Shown in pieces: positions 50,401-59,508 of a stretch of 64,000 bases of DNA. Under the pieces are notes generated by a model, which saw nothing but the letters and a program-made list of their open reading frames with translations, did not search any database and was not told the origin of the DNA. The position numbers and the translations under genes were made by a program. Location of the stretch: assembly GCA_008729055.1 (NCBI GenBank), contig SDUX01000001.1:2134623-2198622 (forward strand), read 5' to 3'. Every line of letters begins with the position of its first letter. Positions within the stretch are counted from its first letter, which is position 1. The stretch is from Pyropia haitanensis (Eukaryota; Rhodophyta; Bangiophyceae; Bangiales; Bangiaceae).

Positions 50401-51430
50401 GTTTATCCAAGCGATCATGCAGGCACTTCGGGACATTTTCCCGGTGCACCGTCGGCGAGTCTGCCGACGGCTTTGGGTCAGGAGGAAAGGGAGTCTTCTC
50501 CTCCATTGCCGTCCACTGCTGTTGAGTCACAGCGGTGACATTCCCCTCGTGGGTGGAGATGCTCGCGATCTTCATCCCGCGGGGGATGCGTCGAGGAGTC
50601 TTCGACACGTTGAGGACCTCGACGACCCAGGTCTGGTCAGTCCCACAAGTCATGGGTCCAGGTGCAACTTGCACCTGGTGCTTCTCATATGTCTTGTCGA
50701 GGGGGAATACAAACCCATTCCCCTGAAACGATGTACGAACTTGTACATACGTCCTCGACCGGGGAGGAATGCACACTCCCTTGAGTACATGCACCGACTC
50801 AGTGCTGCCATCTGTCTCACGAGGCCTCTCCCGTGGCTTGGGAGTCTTCGGGGAGACAGTGGCCCCTTTACGCAAGATGGGGACAGTTTCCCCATTGAGC
50901 ATGCGAATAAACCCTTCGGGTCCCCGGACTTCGGGTACGTGGATGTCCACGTAATCGGTACCCAGGAGTACTGGGACCGACATGCGTGGCACAACCCCAA
51001 AGGTCACCTCAGTCTGGTATGACCCAATGCAAACACTCAATGCAATTGAACCCACAATGGGGAGGAGTCCCCCATTGACATCAAACATACGCCATGTCGA
51101 GCGGTCAACGTGACTCACCTCGACTCCCTCAGGCAACAACTCTTGCCTGATAAGGGATACCGGCGAACCCGTGTCGACTATGACACGGGAAGCAAACTCA
51201 TACCCATCGTACAGCCAAAGTCTGGCTGCGACTTGGTAGTTACTCCCTACCAAGACAGATACGATCCGACTTGGGTCGTATCGCTGCGAGGGGGCCTTAC
51301 CTTGAGGTCTTACCCCTCGAGGGCGTTGTAAGAGCTTCACCCGCCCATGAGTCGGCGTCGGGTGAAGTTCCCCTTGACCTGCCGCCGAGGTCTGTGGGGT
51401 CAACTCGACTCCAGCGGCTAGGCGTTTCCC
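47438..51430 (-). CDS. pol: Pol polyprotein (protease, RT, RNase H, integrase, chromodomain)
   Basis: The frame is open from the frameshift site (51424-51430) to the stop at 47438-47440, with no in-frame ATG near its start, so it is read as a Gag-Pol fusion. The order is aspartic protease VIVDTGSPVSLI (~51180), then reverse transcriptase with FCIDYRKLNERTVKDSYPLP and the active site YLDDII (aspartates at 49843-49848). RNase H begins DVDASYDQLG (~49400). Integrase has a zinc-binding HHCC region ending CATCAQNR (~48610-48750) and catalytic AVDLLGPL, SDNGPQF and NGQVERFNK (~48530-48235). A C-terminal chromodomain follows, with VRWFGYGSESDTWEYVEDLP (~47570-47510). All catalytic residues I can check are present. 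The chromodomain would target integration to modified chromatin, as in other chromoviruses. Confidence 0.96.
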   Translation of the reverse strand, partial: GKRLAAGVELTPQTSAAGQGELHPTPTHGRVKLLQRPRGVRPQGKAPSQRYDPSRIVSVLVGSNYQVAARLWLYDGYEFASRVIVDTGSPVSLIRQELLPEGVEVSHVDRSTWRMFDVNGGLLPIVGSIALSVCIGSYQTEVTFGVVPRMSVPVLLGTDYVDIHVPEVRGPEGFIRMLNGETVPILRKGATVSPKTPKPRERPRETDGSTESVHVLKGVCIPPRSRTYVQVRTSFQGNGFVFPLDKTYEKHQVQVAPGPMTCGTDQTWVVEVLNVSKTPRRIPRGMKIASISTHEGNVTAVTQQQWTAMEEKTPFPPDPKPSADSPTVHRENVPKCLHDRLDKLIQKHHKLWNGDLGLIKATEHRIVLKPGVKPVRLNPYRMGPASRELTRKQVQRMKDLGVIEPSSGEWASPIVLVPKPDGTMRFCIDYRKLNERTVKDSYPLPRMDDCLDSLGEAKFFSTLDCNAGYWQIPIRKEDRPLTAFTCHCGVYQCVRLPFGLCNAPATFQRAIDMILAGVKWQYALVYLDDIIVFSGTAEEHLSHLDNVFTLLSRAGVTLKPAKCHLFSNEVAYLGHMVRPGSISVNEKNLVALRRASYPVTQTQLRSFLGMCNVYRRFTANFAKVSAPLNRLVSPKRPKRLDPPTREERGAFERLKELLCNPPVLAIPRLGGHYIIDVDASYDQLGCCLLQQQTTGEYLPVGYYSKGLSPAQKNYTVTELEGLGVVWAVTMLRPYIEGGRFLVRCDHRALKWILTTTACSNNRLNRWRLRLAEFDFDVEYKSGQKHAVADAMSRIPTDGYDSVPIPEEIPHVGVTTRSGSVLDPRRPEMARLLPLPKDKLVQAQESDKLCQQLKKELDSPEPTRFFLSEDGILCRRGHTQGEQQVVVPESLRKDILQREHSSPLGAHPGSTKLYQTLRKKYYWPSLVADVYGHVASCATCAQNRLMEARETSTMRLFPATEPFAAIAVDLLGPLPRTPEGYEYLLVMCDRFTKLTRVAPLKDTTALDVLSELLDVWIASYGIPDSVLSDNGPQFASVLYQGVLKMLGVETNYATPYHPQTNGQVERFNKTLVRQLRHYVHDHVVTWARYASLLVTAYNSQVHSSTGEAPFAFVCPRRLKPVAIERLTQTEGNPSTQTPGQAKAALLHKLEEMVPLVQKTMDKAQARYKKNFDTRVRSRRTPLRVGEWVYVNAHDKPGGKLVFKTQGPYQILKTDGRRLTIESDDGIRTINGNYATRAPEPPEGDPAWARALKAWQVPALPSTSNKPMEAVFDKFVGHGYDESGRLMLRVRWFGYGSESDTWEYVEDLPTEKVRRYCQAANIPMRRRPTQAT
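51365..51430 (-). promoter_or_regulatory. -1 ribosomal frameshift site with pseudoknot
   Basis: On the minus strand the heptamer G GGA AAC (51424-51430) sits in the Gag frame two codons before the Gag stop (51418-51420). The pol frame is exactly -1 relative to gag and open through this point. After a 5-nt spacer, GCCGC pairs with GCGGC, and after a 6-nt bulge CGAG pairs with CTCG. The loop's TTGACC pairs with GGTCAA just downstream, giving an H-type pseudoknot. All parts are read directly from the sequence; activity is inferred. Confidence 0.7.
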
Positions 51431-53178
51431 TCACCCGAGTCGGATGAGGAAGGGGTGCTCTCACTCGAGCTTGAGGTGGGTGCCTCCCCCTCCTCAAGAC
51501 TCTTGTCAGTCCCCTCCGGCCCCTGTTGGGTAATGGCACCAACCCGAGGTGGGTTGGAGCGGGAACTCGGGGGAGTTCCCCGGGTCCCAAGACTCATGCT
51601 GCGAGCCAAGATGGCTCGCAGACGCGAGTCCAAGGCGGGGCACTGAGACACCCAGTGGCCCGTCTTTGAGCACTGCCAACACGGCCGGTCGCTCTTCGAT
51701 GTCGGTGGCGTCGCCTTTCCCTGGGGAGTTACCGGGATGGCCGCCACGACATCAGCTTCCTCCTGAGTCGAGGTAGCAGCCACTGCCGGGCGTACCCGAG
51801 GGTACTGGGCCGCCCTGGCCGCGCGACGAAGGCGAGTCGCCTCCGCGCTCTTAGTCTCCTTCTCTCGCTCCTTCCGTTGGTCCGACACGATCCAACGGTA
51901 TTCTTCGCCCTTGGTTTGGGCGACGCGGGCCAACTCGGCCAGCGTCATTCCAGGCGTGTTGCGCTCGCGCACAGTCGCGCGAGCGGAACGGTGGACACCC
52001 TCCACAAAACGCCCTTTGATGACGCCTTGTGGATGAATAAATCCACATAGGACGTTTAGCTGACGGAGTCTCTCAGCGAACGTCCGCTCGTCCTCACCCT
52101 CACTCTGGGTGGCACGATTAAACTCCTCTACCTGCGCGGCGAGAGACGCCTCGTCCGCGTGGTAGCGCAACACCCAGTTGATCAACTCCAAGTAGGAGGA
52201 GACCTCACCGGGGTTGCCGCCATGCCGACTTGGCATGACGCTCATCACCTCGGAGCGGAGTGGCTCCTTGGTGAAGTCCTGAAGCATGAAGAAAGCCTCT
52301 GCTTCAGAGACATCATTGTCATCACAGGCTTTTGCGAACTTACGCAAAAACTGGAAGACTTTCAGTGGCGGGGTCCCGTCCCACTCAGACCGGACCCCGA
52401 AGGACTGAGCCACGTCCTTCTTGCGCCGGCCCAGAGTATGGGCCTGGCGGTTCGTGTAGGTCACCGACTTGTTGACCAAAGCGTACGTCTCACAGTCGAA
52501 GACGTCCGCGTATAGAGGATTGTTAACCACGATCTTCTTGGGGATCTCCCGGACTTTGGGACGATCCCGTGGCTCCTGCCGTCCATGTCGGACGGCCTCC
52601 TCCCCACTCGACGCCTCGCTCGAGTGGGCAGGCGAACGAGAACGGTACTTTCGGCGGGGAGCAACTTGCTCCCCACGCCGCTCATGCCGGGAGGCCTGCC
52701 CAGGCGCAGGAGACTTTTCCTGTAGCGCCCGCCCCACCTCCTCACGCACAACTTGTGCGATGGCTGTCACCACACTGGCATCCAGGCTCCCGGTGGACCC
52801 CGGCGGAGCTCGACTCGAGCTACCGCCCGGTCCTTCCGGAACCAAAGGGGGCGCGGACTCGCCGTCCCGGGGTACGGAGCCTCTGCCCCCAGCACCCAAG
52901 GCCGGCAGTCCCGTGCCGAAGAGAGTGTCATCGTCCTCCGGTAGGGGCACCTGAGCCGGGGTCTGGCTCGGCACACCCGCCGGAGGAGGGCGACCTCCGC
53001 TCGAGTCGACGGAGGATGGCGCGGGTCGGAACCTGGCCGAACGCCGAGGGGGTCTCCCCTCGCGACCCGACTCATCCACGCTGCCCGTCCTGGGGGGTAC
53101 TCCGCCCGAAGGGGGACGCATCCGCTCCCCCTCCCCAGGTACAAACGGCGCGGCGGGAGAGTCTTCCGCGCCCGCCAT
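51418..53178 (-). CDS. gag: Gag polyprotein with CCHC zinc knuckle
   Basis: 586 residues from the ATG at 53176-53178 to TAG at 51418-51420. The N-terminal third is disordered (Pro/Gly/Ser/Arg-rich). The central part has the retrotransposon Gag fold: ERLRQLNVLCGFIHPQG and KGRFVEGVHRS following a helical region (KVFQFLRKFAKACDDNDVSE). A nucleocapsid zinc knuckle CWQCSKTGHWVSQC (CX2CX4HX4C) lies near 51685-51645. The C-terminus is Ser/Glu-rich. Gag packages the RNA and builds the particle; most ribosomes should stop here, with a fraction shifting into pol. Confidence 0.93.
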   Translation of the reverse strand: MAGAEDSPAAPFVPGEGERMRPPSGGVPPRTGSVDESGREGRPPRRSARFRPAPSSVDSSGGRPPPAGVPSQTPAQVPLPEDDDTLFGTGLPALGAGGRGSVPRDGESAPPLVPEGPGGSSSRAPPGSTGSLDASVVTAIAQVVREEVGRALQEKSPAPGQASRHERRGEQVAPRRKYRSRSPAHSSEASSGEEAVRHGRQEPRDRPKVREIPKKIVVNNPLYADVFDCETYALVNKSVTYTNRQAHTLGRRKKDVAQSFGVRSEWDGTPPLKVFQFLRKFAKACDDNDVSEAEAFFMLQDFTKEPLRSEVMSVMPSRHGGNPGEVSSYLELINWVLRYHADEASLAAQVEEFNRATQSEGEDERTFAERLRQLNVLCGFIHPQGVIKGRFVEGVHRSARATVRERNTPGMTLAELARVAQTKGEEYRWIVSDQRKEREKETKSAEATRLRRAARAAQYPRVRPAVAATSTQEEADVVAAIPVTPQGKATPPTSKSDRPCWQCSKTGHWVSQCPALDSRLRAILARSMSLGTRGTPPSSRSNPPRVGAITQQGPEGTDKSLEEGEAPTSSSSESTPSSSDSGEGNA

Positions 53179-53467
53179 CACTCCGGGACTCGAGTTGAGT
53201 CACCAAAATGACGTTACGGTGCCCAGAGTCGGGGATCGTCGGCGTGGGAGCACGGAACACAACCGCCCCTCCGCTTACGCGACGAAAGCGGTGAGGGGTC
53301 GTTACTCCGTGTCCCCGTCCGAACTCCGGACGCTCACCTTGTCGCCCCGCGAACCTCGAAGTACGAGGGGGAGTCGATGAGACGGCCCGAAGTCACGGTG
53401 CCGTAGGGGGAGAGAAACCAACTCAGTTTCCTCACCAAAGGAGGGGACTCCGAGTCGATGTCCTCTC

Positions 53468-53483
53468 CCCCGCTGATCCACCA
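53468..53483 (-). promoter_or_regulatory. tRNA primer-binding site
   Basis: Two bases inside the 5' LTR the minus strand reads TGGTGGATCAGCGGGG. Its first three bases complement a tRNA CCA end, the usual start of minus-strand DNA synthesis. The donor tRNA was not identified. Confidence 0.6.
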
Positions 53484-53485
53484 AC

Positions 53486-54006
53486 TGTAGCAGTACGGCT
53501 ACGCCGACCCACAACTTGTGGGGGCGGAACACGCACGCTCGGGTCCCAACTTGGAACACCGGAAGCAACCCGTGCAACACCAACACGCGACTTGCGTGTG
53601 ACGAGTGGCCGACTCGCCAAGGCACGAACAAGATGTGTCGGAGCCAGACGGAGTTTACTTGGCAGCCAAGGGGGGCCCTCCCCGCCTTGCTGTCCCGCGC
53701 ATATAAACCCTCGTGTGCACGCATGCGCGCGCACACCCCTCGCAAAACACGCAAAAAATGAACACTCAGACCACCCAATAAAAAGGCTCCACAATCAAAG
53801 CAAGCAAGCGTAGAAATCCGTCTGGCTCCCGCGCAAAAATCCCCAAGATACGAACCACTGCAATACTCTGCAAATGGGGTGCCGAAAGTCCCAGTCGGAA
53901 CTTCGAGCTGAAATCGGAATATTTCACTCATGGGTCGGGTGAAATCCAATCTCAATTCTGAGCCACTTGCTCCGAATATTCAAACCCAGATTCGGGGTTT
54001 GTCACA
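53486..54006 (-). repeat. 5' LTR (521 bp)
   Basis: The same sequence as 43431-43951 as far as I can compare by eye, including TG...CA ends. It is the promoter-bearing LTR for Gag-Pol on the minus strand. Its plus-strand TATAAA (53702-53707) points into the interrupted transposase. Confidence 0.95.
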
Positions 54007-54011
54007 TTAGG
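54007..54011. repeat. TTAGG target-site duplication, right
   Basis: Direct copy of 43426-43430 immediately beyond the 5' LTR. Confidence 0.9.
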
Positions 54012-54845
54012 GGCCCCAGGCACGACCACTAATGGCGGGAGCGCCGACCCGTCAGCGCAAACGCAAGCCACGACGGTGGCCTTAGCGCCATTGTCCTTGA
54101 CAGGAGGAAGTACAAAGTCCAAGCGCTCTACACCACCAGGCACAAAAACTTTGCCACCGGCGCCTTCCAGGAGCTCCTTGGCGTCAAACATGGACTCATC
54201 CATATTGTAGACTTGACGGGCATGGTTGATTTGCAGCTTTTCGGCGAGGAAAGAGAGGGCACCAAAGGTTTTGGCGACTGCCTCTGGCGACGCCGCCTTA
54301 GAGCGCGACGCCTCGAGGGAAGAGGGCTTGACAGGCTTGAGGGTTGGGTGGCGCCGCACAAACAGGTCAAACCAGCGCCTGCCAGGGCTGGCGTCCGGCC
54401 CAAAGTATGACTTGGCCTGCTCAACGCGCGCGGCGTCCATGCCCTTGATGTAGTCCTTCAGCAGCAGTCGAAGGGTGTCTGCCGTCAGCAGCAGACCCTG
54501 CGCCGCCCAAACACCCATAGCATCCACGATGGCGTCCTCCTCCTCGGCAGTGAAGAACGGAGGGCGCCCGCGAGTGCGGAGGGTGCCTCCGTTGATCACA
54601 ATAGTACGGGCGCTCCTCCGCGATAGGCCAGCGACACGAGACATCAGCTGGGAAACAAGGTTTTTACCAGATAAAGTAGAAAACAGCTCGCAGGCGCGCA
54701 CCACCGGGTCCGCACAGGGAGCAGACGGCCCTGGTACAGACGCACGCGCGGTCCCGCCACGAGAAGAAGCGGCCGGCTGCGTCGCCGCATCAGGTCCATC
54801 GGTAGATCTAGCAACGTTGCTGGCTTCAGCACGGGTAAGCGGCAT
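54007..54845 (-). pseudogene. pogo/Tigger-type transposase, N-terminal part (interrupted gene)
   Basis: Starts at the ATG 54843-54845 (MPLTRAEASNV) and runs into the retrotransposon at 54007. After a Ser/Ala-rich leader it has helix-turn-helix-type DNA-binding segments: an RSARTIVINGGTLRTRGRPP stretch, and a CENP-B-like region with YFGPDASPGRRWFDLFVRRHP. Then comes the first catalytic aspartate, in the typical NMDES motif (QVYNMDESMF). A 30-residue strand-rich stretch (ATVVACVCADGSALPPLVVV) leads to the break. The other half lies at 42513-43430. Confidence 0.85.
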
Positions 54846-55041
54846 GATTGGGTCAATCGAGGGGTCCGGGGGGCGGAGTATGTGAGGTAAGATGAGGGGA
54901 CGAAGGCACTGATGGGCGACCAGTGTAGCGCGAACCGCGGCAGAGTGGGAGAGATCGTCGTCAGAGGGGTCAATTTGGGGATACACGTGGGCCACGTGGA
55001 GTGGCCGGTTTAGGGGCAGTGGCCGTTTATTGGGCCAGACA

Positions 55042-55925
55042 AGCTACATGCTGAAGCCTGTCTGGAACAGGCCGCTTGTCGCAGAGCGTCTGGTTGTGTG
55101 CAGGAGAGGTTGTCGAATCATCCAATCAGAGGGCGTCCAGGAGGTCCGGTAACGTGCCTTTTGCGGTCTCCCAAGTCAATAGTGGGGGACGCAAGACAAG
55201 AGCCCATCGAGCAGTCTGCTGGCTGCTGGTCCGGCCTCGTCAAAAAGTCCCGTCGACGGCCCAGCTTCCGTGAGCTTCGAGGGGCGCTCCACAACAGCCT
55301 GGAGACTCTCATCGAATCGCGGCCTCGATGAGCCGAGGGGCACGATGGGGCTCGATGGGACCTCGAAGGGGATTGTGGCCGTGTCGACGACCCTCCACGA
55401 ACCCGGACGGGCCACACCTCCCACGGTTGTGACCGTGAGGCGGCGGCCCTGCGGGATGCACCGCGTTGGCCACCCGCGGCCGCCAATGCGTATTTAGCCG
55501 CAAGGGGCCCCCCCCCTCTGGCGCGATCGCAGTTGGAGGGTTGGGGCGCTGGTTGCACGCGGTGGGGTGTGGCCCCTGCTGGCGCTGGCGGCTGGGGCCG
55601 TCCCAGTCCCGCCTTCGCTGTCCGCATCGCCACAGCCACAGTCCTGCTCGCTGTCCACACGCCCGCCCCCGCTGTCGCCGCCGCCGCCTTTGCCATCCCC
55701 GTCCACTGTCACCCGCCCGTTGGTCTACCTGTCCGTGTCCGCCCTGTCGCCCACCCGTGCCGACCTTCTCCTGCTCCCGCTGCCGCCGGGCCGCTCGGAC
55801 CCACCACCCGCTGCCCGCCAGAGGACTACCTTCCACTCGTTCTCCTCCCCCCCCTGGAGTCGTCGCTCTCGCGCTCTTCCTTCCTTCTTCCCTCTCTGCT
55901 TTTCGTCCCCTCCTTTCCGGCCACC
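55042..55925. other. upstream region of INO1
   Basis: Contains a CTCGATGG-rich stretch (55255-55385) resembling one on the other side of the transposon nest, then a GTATTTAG TATA-like sequence at 55488-55495, and a pyrimidine-rich leader with CT-rich blocks up to the ATG. No other gene is seen. Confidence 0.4.
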
Positions 55926-57794
55926 ATGTTCGTCCCCAACTTCACGGTCCGCTCCCCCCACGTCAAGTACACCAAGGAAGCCATCGAGGCGACGTACCGC
56001 TACGAGACGGTCCAGGTCGAGACGGATGGCGCGACCGGGGCGGCGGTGGCGGTGCCGACCGCGGCGACGTACCACTTTCGGACGGCGACCAAGGTTGGCC
56101 GCGTCGGGCTGATGCTCGTCGGCCTCGGCGGCAACAACGGGTCGACGGTCACCGCGGCGATTGCGGCGAACCGGCGGGGCCTGTCGTGGCGCACCAAGAC
56201 TGGGGAGCAGTCGGCCAATTACCTCGGCTCCATCCTCATGAGCTCCACGCTGCGGGTGGGCGCGGACGCCGCGTCGGGGGAGGAGGTGCACACGCCGCTG
56301 CGGGCGCTGCTGCCGATGGTGCACCCCAACGACCTGGTCGTGGGCGGTTGGGACATCAACGGCGCGGACCTGGGCACCGCCATGCGCCGCGCGGCGGTGC
56401 TGGACGTGGGCGCGCAGGTGCAGCTGGAGGAGGAGCTGTCCGCCATCGTGCCTCTGCCGTCGGTGCTGTACGGGGACTTTATCGCGGCGAACCAGGCGGC
56501 GCGCGCGGACAACTTGATTCCCGGTGACGACAAGGGCGCCCACCTGGCCCGCCTCCGCTCGGACATTCGAGACTTCAAGGCCGCCAACGACCTCGACACG
56601 GTGGTGGTGCTGTGGACGGCCAACACGGAGCGGTTTGCCGCGCTGACGCCGGGCGTCAATGACAGCGCCGACGCGCTGCTGGCGGCGATTGACGCGTCGC
56701 ACCCAGAGGTGTCCCCGTCGACGCTGTTTGCGGTTGCGGCCATCCTCGAAGGCTGCCCGTACGTCAACGGGTCGCCCCAAAACACGTTTGTGCCGGGCGC
56801 GGTCGAGCTGGCCGTCCGCCACGACGTGTTCATCGGGGGCGACGACTTCAAGTCGGGGCAGACCAAGTTTAAGTCGGTCCTCGTTGACTTTTTGGTGCAG
56901 GCGGGCCTCAAGCCGACGGCCATCGTGTCGTACAACCACCTCGGCAACAATGACGGGCGCAACCTGTCCGCGCCGTCGCAGTTCCGTTCCAAGGAGATTA
57001 GCAAGAGCTCTGTCGTCGATGACGTGGTGGCGTCCAACGCGCTCCTGTACCCGCCGGGGCCCGACGGGGCCCCCCCGACCGGCCCCGACCACGTGGTCGT
57101 CATCAAGTACGTGCCGGCCGTTGGGGACAGCAAGCGCGCCCTCGATGAGTACACGTCGGATATCTTTATGGGTGGCACCAACACGATTGTCGCGCACAAC
57201 ACGTGCGAGGACTCGCTGCTCGCGTCGCCGCTCATCCTGGACCTGGCGCTCCTCGCGGAGCTGTCCACCCGCATCACGTACCGCACGCCCGAGATGGCGC
57301 GTGCCACCCACTTCCACCCGGTCCTGTCGCTCCTGTCGTACCTGCTCAAGGCGCCGGTCGTGCCCGACGGCGCGCCCGTCGTCAATGCGCTCTTCAAGCA
57401 GCGCGCCTGCCTCGACAACCTTCTCCGCGCGTGCGTCGGGCTCCCCCCGGAGAACGACATGCGGCTGGAGCAGCGGGCGCACCCGCAGCAGCCGGCGGGC
57501 AGCCACGTCACTGCCGCCGCCGTCGCGGCGGCGGCCACGACGGCGGCCGCGACGGCGGCGGCGGCCGCCACCGCGGCGCGCGGCGGCGCGACGACGGCGG
57601 CGGTCGCCAACGGCTGCCGCGTCGACGCGGGCGCCGTGCGGCCGTCCATCCCGGCCAAGGCGTTTGGCGGGGCGACCGCCGTCAACGGCCTCAACAGCAA
57701 CGCGTGGAATGCTAACGGCATGGGCACAGCGCGCACCGGCGAGCGGGGGGGGGGGGGAGGGGCCGCCGCCAAGGAGGCCGCCACCGCGGCCTAG
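55926..57794 (+). CDS. INO1: myo-inositol-3-phosphate synthase
   Basis: NAD-dependent cytosolic enzyme converting glucose-6-phosphate to inositol-3-phosphate, the committed step of inositol synthesis. The single exon gives 622 residues from the ATG at 55926 (GGCCACCATGTTC). The family landmarks are all present: the dinucleotide loop [107 protein letters not shown] and [10 protein letters not shown]. The enzyme proper ends near residue 515. A ~105-residue Ala/Thr/Gly-rich tail ([14 protein letters not shown]) with no conserved motif follows, and contains a 10-G run (57748-57757) that could distort the frame of the last residues. Confidence 0.96.
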   Translation: MFVPNFTVRSPHVKYTKEAIEATYRYETVQVETDGATGAAVAVPTAATYHFRTATKVGRVGLMLVGLGGNNGSTVTAAIAANRRGLSWRTKTGEQSANYLGSILMSSTLRVGADAASGEEVHTPLRALLPMVHPNDLVVGGWDINGADLGTAMRRAAVLDVGAQVQLEEELSAIVPLPSVLYGDFIAANQAARADNLIPGDDKGAHLARLRSDIRDFKAANDLDTVVVLWTANTERFAALTPGVNDSADALLAAIDASHPEVSPSTLFAVAAILEGCPYVNGSPQNTFVPGAVELAVRHDVFIGGDDFKSGQTKFKSVLVDFLVQAGLKPTAIVSYNHLGNNDGRNLSAPSQFRSKEISKSSVVDDVVASNALLYPPGPDGAPPTGPDHVVVIKYVPAVGDSKRALDEYTSDIFMGGTNTIVAHNTCEDSLLASPLILDLALLAELSTRITYRTPEMARATHFHPVLSLLSYLLKAPVVPDGAPVVNALFKQRACLDNLLRACVGLPPENDMRLEQRAHPQQPAGSHVTAAAVAAAATTAAATAAAAATAARGGATTAAVANGCRVDAGAVRPSIPAKAFGGATAVNGLNSNAWNANGMGTARTGERGGGGGAAAKEAATAA

Positions 57795-58857
57795 AGGGGG
57801 GGCGGGCGGGGGCGACGCGGGCGCCCGGGGTCGGGGTGAGGGGCCGGCTGGGTGCACGCCAGAGTGGTGGGGGTTGGGTCGTTTGCTCAACTGACTGCTG
57901 GAGCTGTAGTGGTTTTGCTTGGCTGCAGCGGAGCGGCGTTGGGTCGTCCGTGGTGCGCAGGGTGCTGGAGCTGTCGCGGCCATGCGGTGGCTGCAGCGGG
58001 GTGGCGTTGGATAGTGTGTGCTTGACTTGTATGTTGTAGCTGTAGGGGTCATGCGGTGATGTCGTGGGTACGGCGGCCATGCGCCACGCGCTCTTGCATC
58101 ATCCTGTGGTGTGGGAAGTACGGGCTTGTTTTCTGGTGAGTGCTCCCCACACTGGTCTATCCAACCTGTTTGCATGCGATGCTGGCACAACGGGCAGCGC
58201 GCCCGCCCACACACCGCGAAACAGAAAAAAAAAGAAAAAAGCCGGCGACCCCCTCCCCCGCCCCCGTTGCGCTCGGCCGACGGTTCGCCGCAACAACCCG
58301 CCGCCGCCAGTGCAGCGACGCGGCCATTGCCGCCACTGGGCGCGGCCCCGCCGCCGGCGCGGGCGGGGCATTGACCCCCGCCCGCGTGGCGTGCGCGCCT
58401 GCGGTGGCGTGGCGTGGCGCGGCGGGATGCGGGGCGCGCGACCGGCGCGGCCGGCGCGCGGGCTCCCAAAAGTGGCCCCGTCGCCGTGTGGGGCAGCCAA
58501 CCCCGCGGGACACCACGCGTCGCCACCGCGGTGCGCCGCCGCGGCACCGCCCGCCGTGCGGCCGCACCCGCGGCCGCGCCCCCGTGGCACCATCGTCGTT
58601 GCTGCCTGCCACCCGCCGTCGACACCGCCACGGGCGCCCCGTCCCGCCGCGGTCATAGCCGCGGCGGTCCCACCCACCGCCCCCTCCCGCGCTCCCACCC
58701 CCCCTCGCCCATTGTATTTTGGTTGCTGATCTTGGTGTCCCCTTCCCACTGGTCCCCCCACCTCCCCCCCCCCCCGCCCCCGCCCCTGCCAGGGGCCGAC
58801 GGCCGCTGCCGGTGCGGCACGGCGGGCGTAGCCGCCGCCCCCGCCGCACCACGCGCC
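57795..58857. other. intergenic, no gene seen
   Basis: 1.06 kb between INO1 and SEC12 on the same strand. 57800-58200 has short CTG/GTTG-rich runs with loosely repeated GCTGGAGCTGTAGTGG and GCTGGAGCTGTCGCGG (57897, 57962). The rest is GC-rich. Confidence 0.35.
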
Positions 58858-58950
58858 ATGGCGCCGCCGCCCGCGGGGACGCCCGTCGGCCGCCTGGTCG
58901 TGGGCGTCCCGCTCTACGCCCTCGCCGTGCTGCCGCTGCCGTCGTTGTCG

Positions 58951-58987
<37 letters not shown>

Positions 58988-59473
58988 GCGGCGCTGACGG
59001 CGTCGCTGCCGCCGCCGCGCCCCTGCGGCTGGTGGTTGGGGGGGGGGGCGGGTCTGCGCGGACGGGCGTGGCAAACCGGGTGGTACGTTGGGTGTGCCTG
59101 GGTGGATGGTCTTCCTATGGGGGGGGGGGGGGGTGGCGGGGTGATGGTTTGGGGGGGGGAGGCGGGGGGGGTGGCGGGGACTTTCCTGGGTCCCCTCGCT
59201 CGCTCGCCCGCTGGCGCCCGTGCGGGCGCCCTGTGCCGGTGCCGGCCGGCCAGCCGCTGACGTCTACTCTGGCTTGGTGGTACCCCTGCTGGTCTTTCGA
59301 CGCCCGCGGCCGCGGACCCGCTCCCCCCCTCTTCCCTTGCCGGCCGCGTCGCGGTGTCGTCCCGCAGGAGGTGCACGCGTATGACCCCTCCGCCGACGGC
59401 GGCGGCGACGAGGCGGCCTGGTCCCTCACCGCGTCGCTGCCGCTGGCCGACGCGCCACTGGCGGTGGTGGCGC

Positions 59474-59508
<35 letters not shown>

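Larger units (their letters stand above)
43431..54006 (-). mobile_element. Ty3/Gypsy chromovirus LTR retrotransposon with antisense gene
   Basis: 10,576 bp between TTAGG duplications, with 521-bp LTRs at both ends. In transcription order (minus strand): 5' LTR, primer-binding site, Gag, frameshift site, Pol (protease, RT, RNase H, integrase, chromodomain), a ~3.5 kb 3' region, polypurine tract, 3' LTR. Protease-RT-RNase H-integrase order and a chromodomain define a chromovirus. The 3' region carries an ORF on the opposite strand with its own TATA box. All frames look intact and the LTRs look identical, so the insertion is recent and possibly still autonomous. Confidence 0.95.
42211..55041 (-). 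mobile_element. pogo-like (Tc1/mariner superfamily) DNA transposon, carrying a nested retrotransposon
   Basis: Two inverted pairs mark the ends: TGTCTGGCCCAATAA at 42211-42225 with its complement at 55027-55041, and TGCCCCTAAACCGGCCA at 42389-42405 with its complement at 55002-55018. On the right the two blocks are 8 bp apart; on the left ~160 bp separates them, which suggests a later insertion in the left end. Between them lies a transposase gene on the minus strand, itself split by the LTR retrotransposon. Exact outer ends and TA target duplication were not resolved. Confidence 0.65.

Noticed and set aside
51401..51403. Independent start codon for pol at a TTG just after the Gag stop
   Set aside because: Not an ATG, and a well-formed -1 frameshift signal explains pol expression better.
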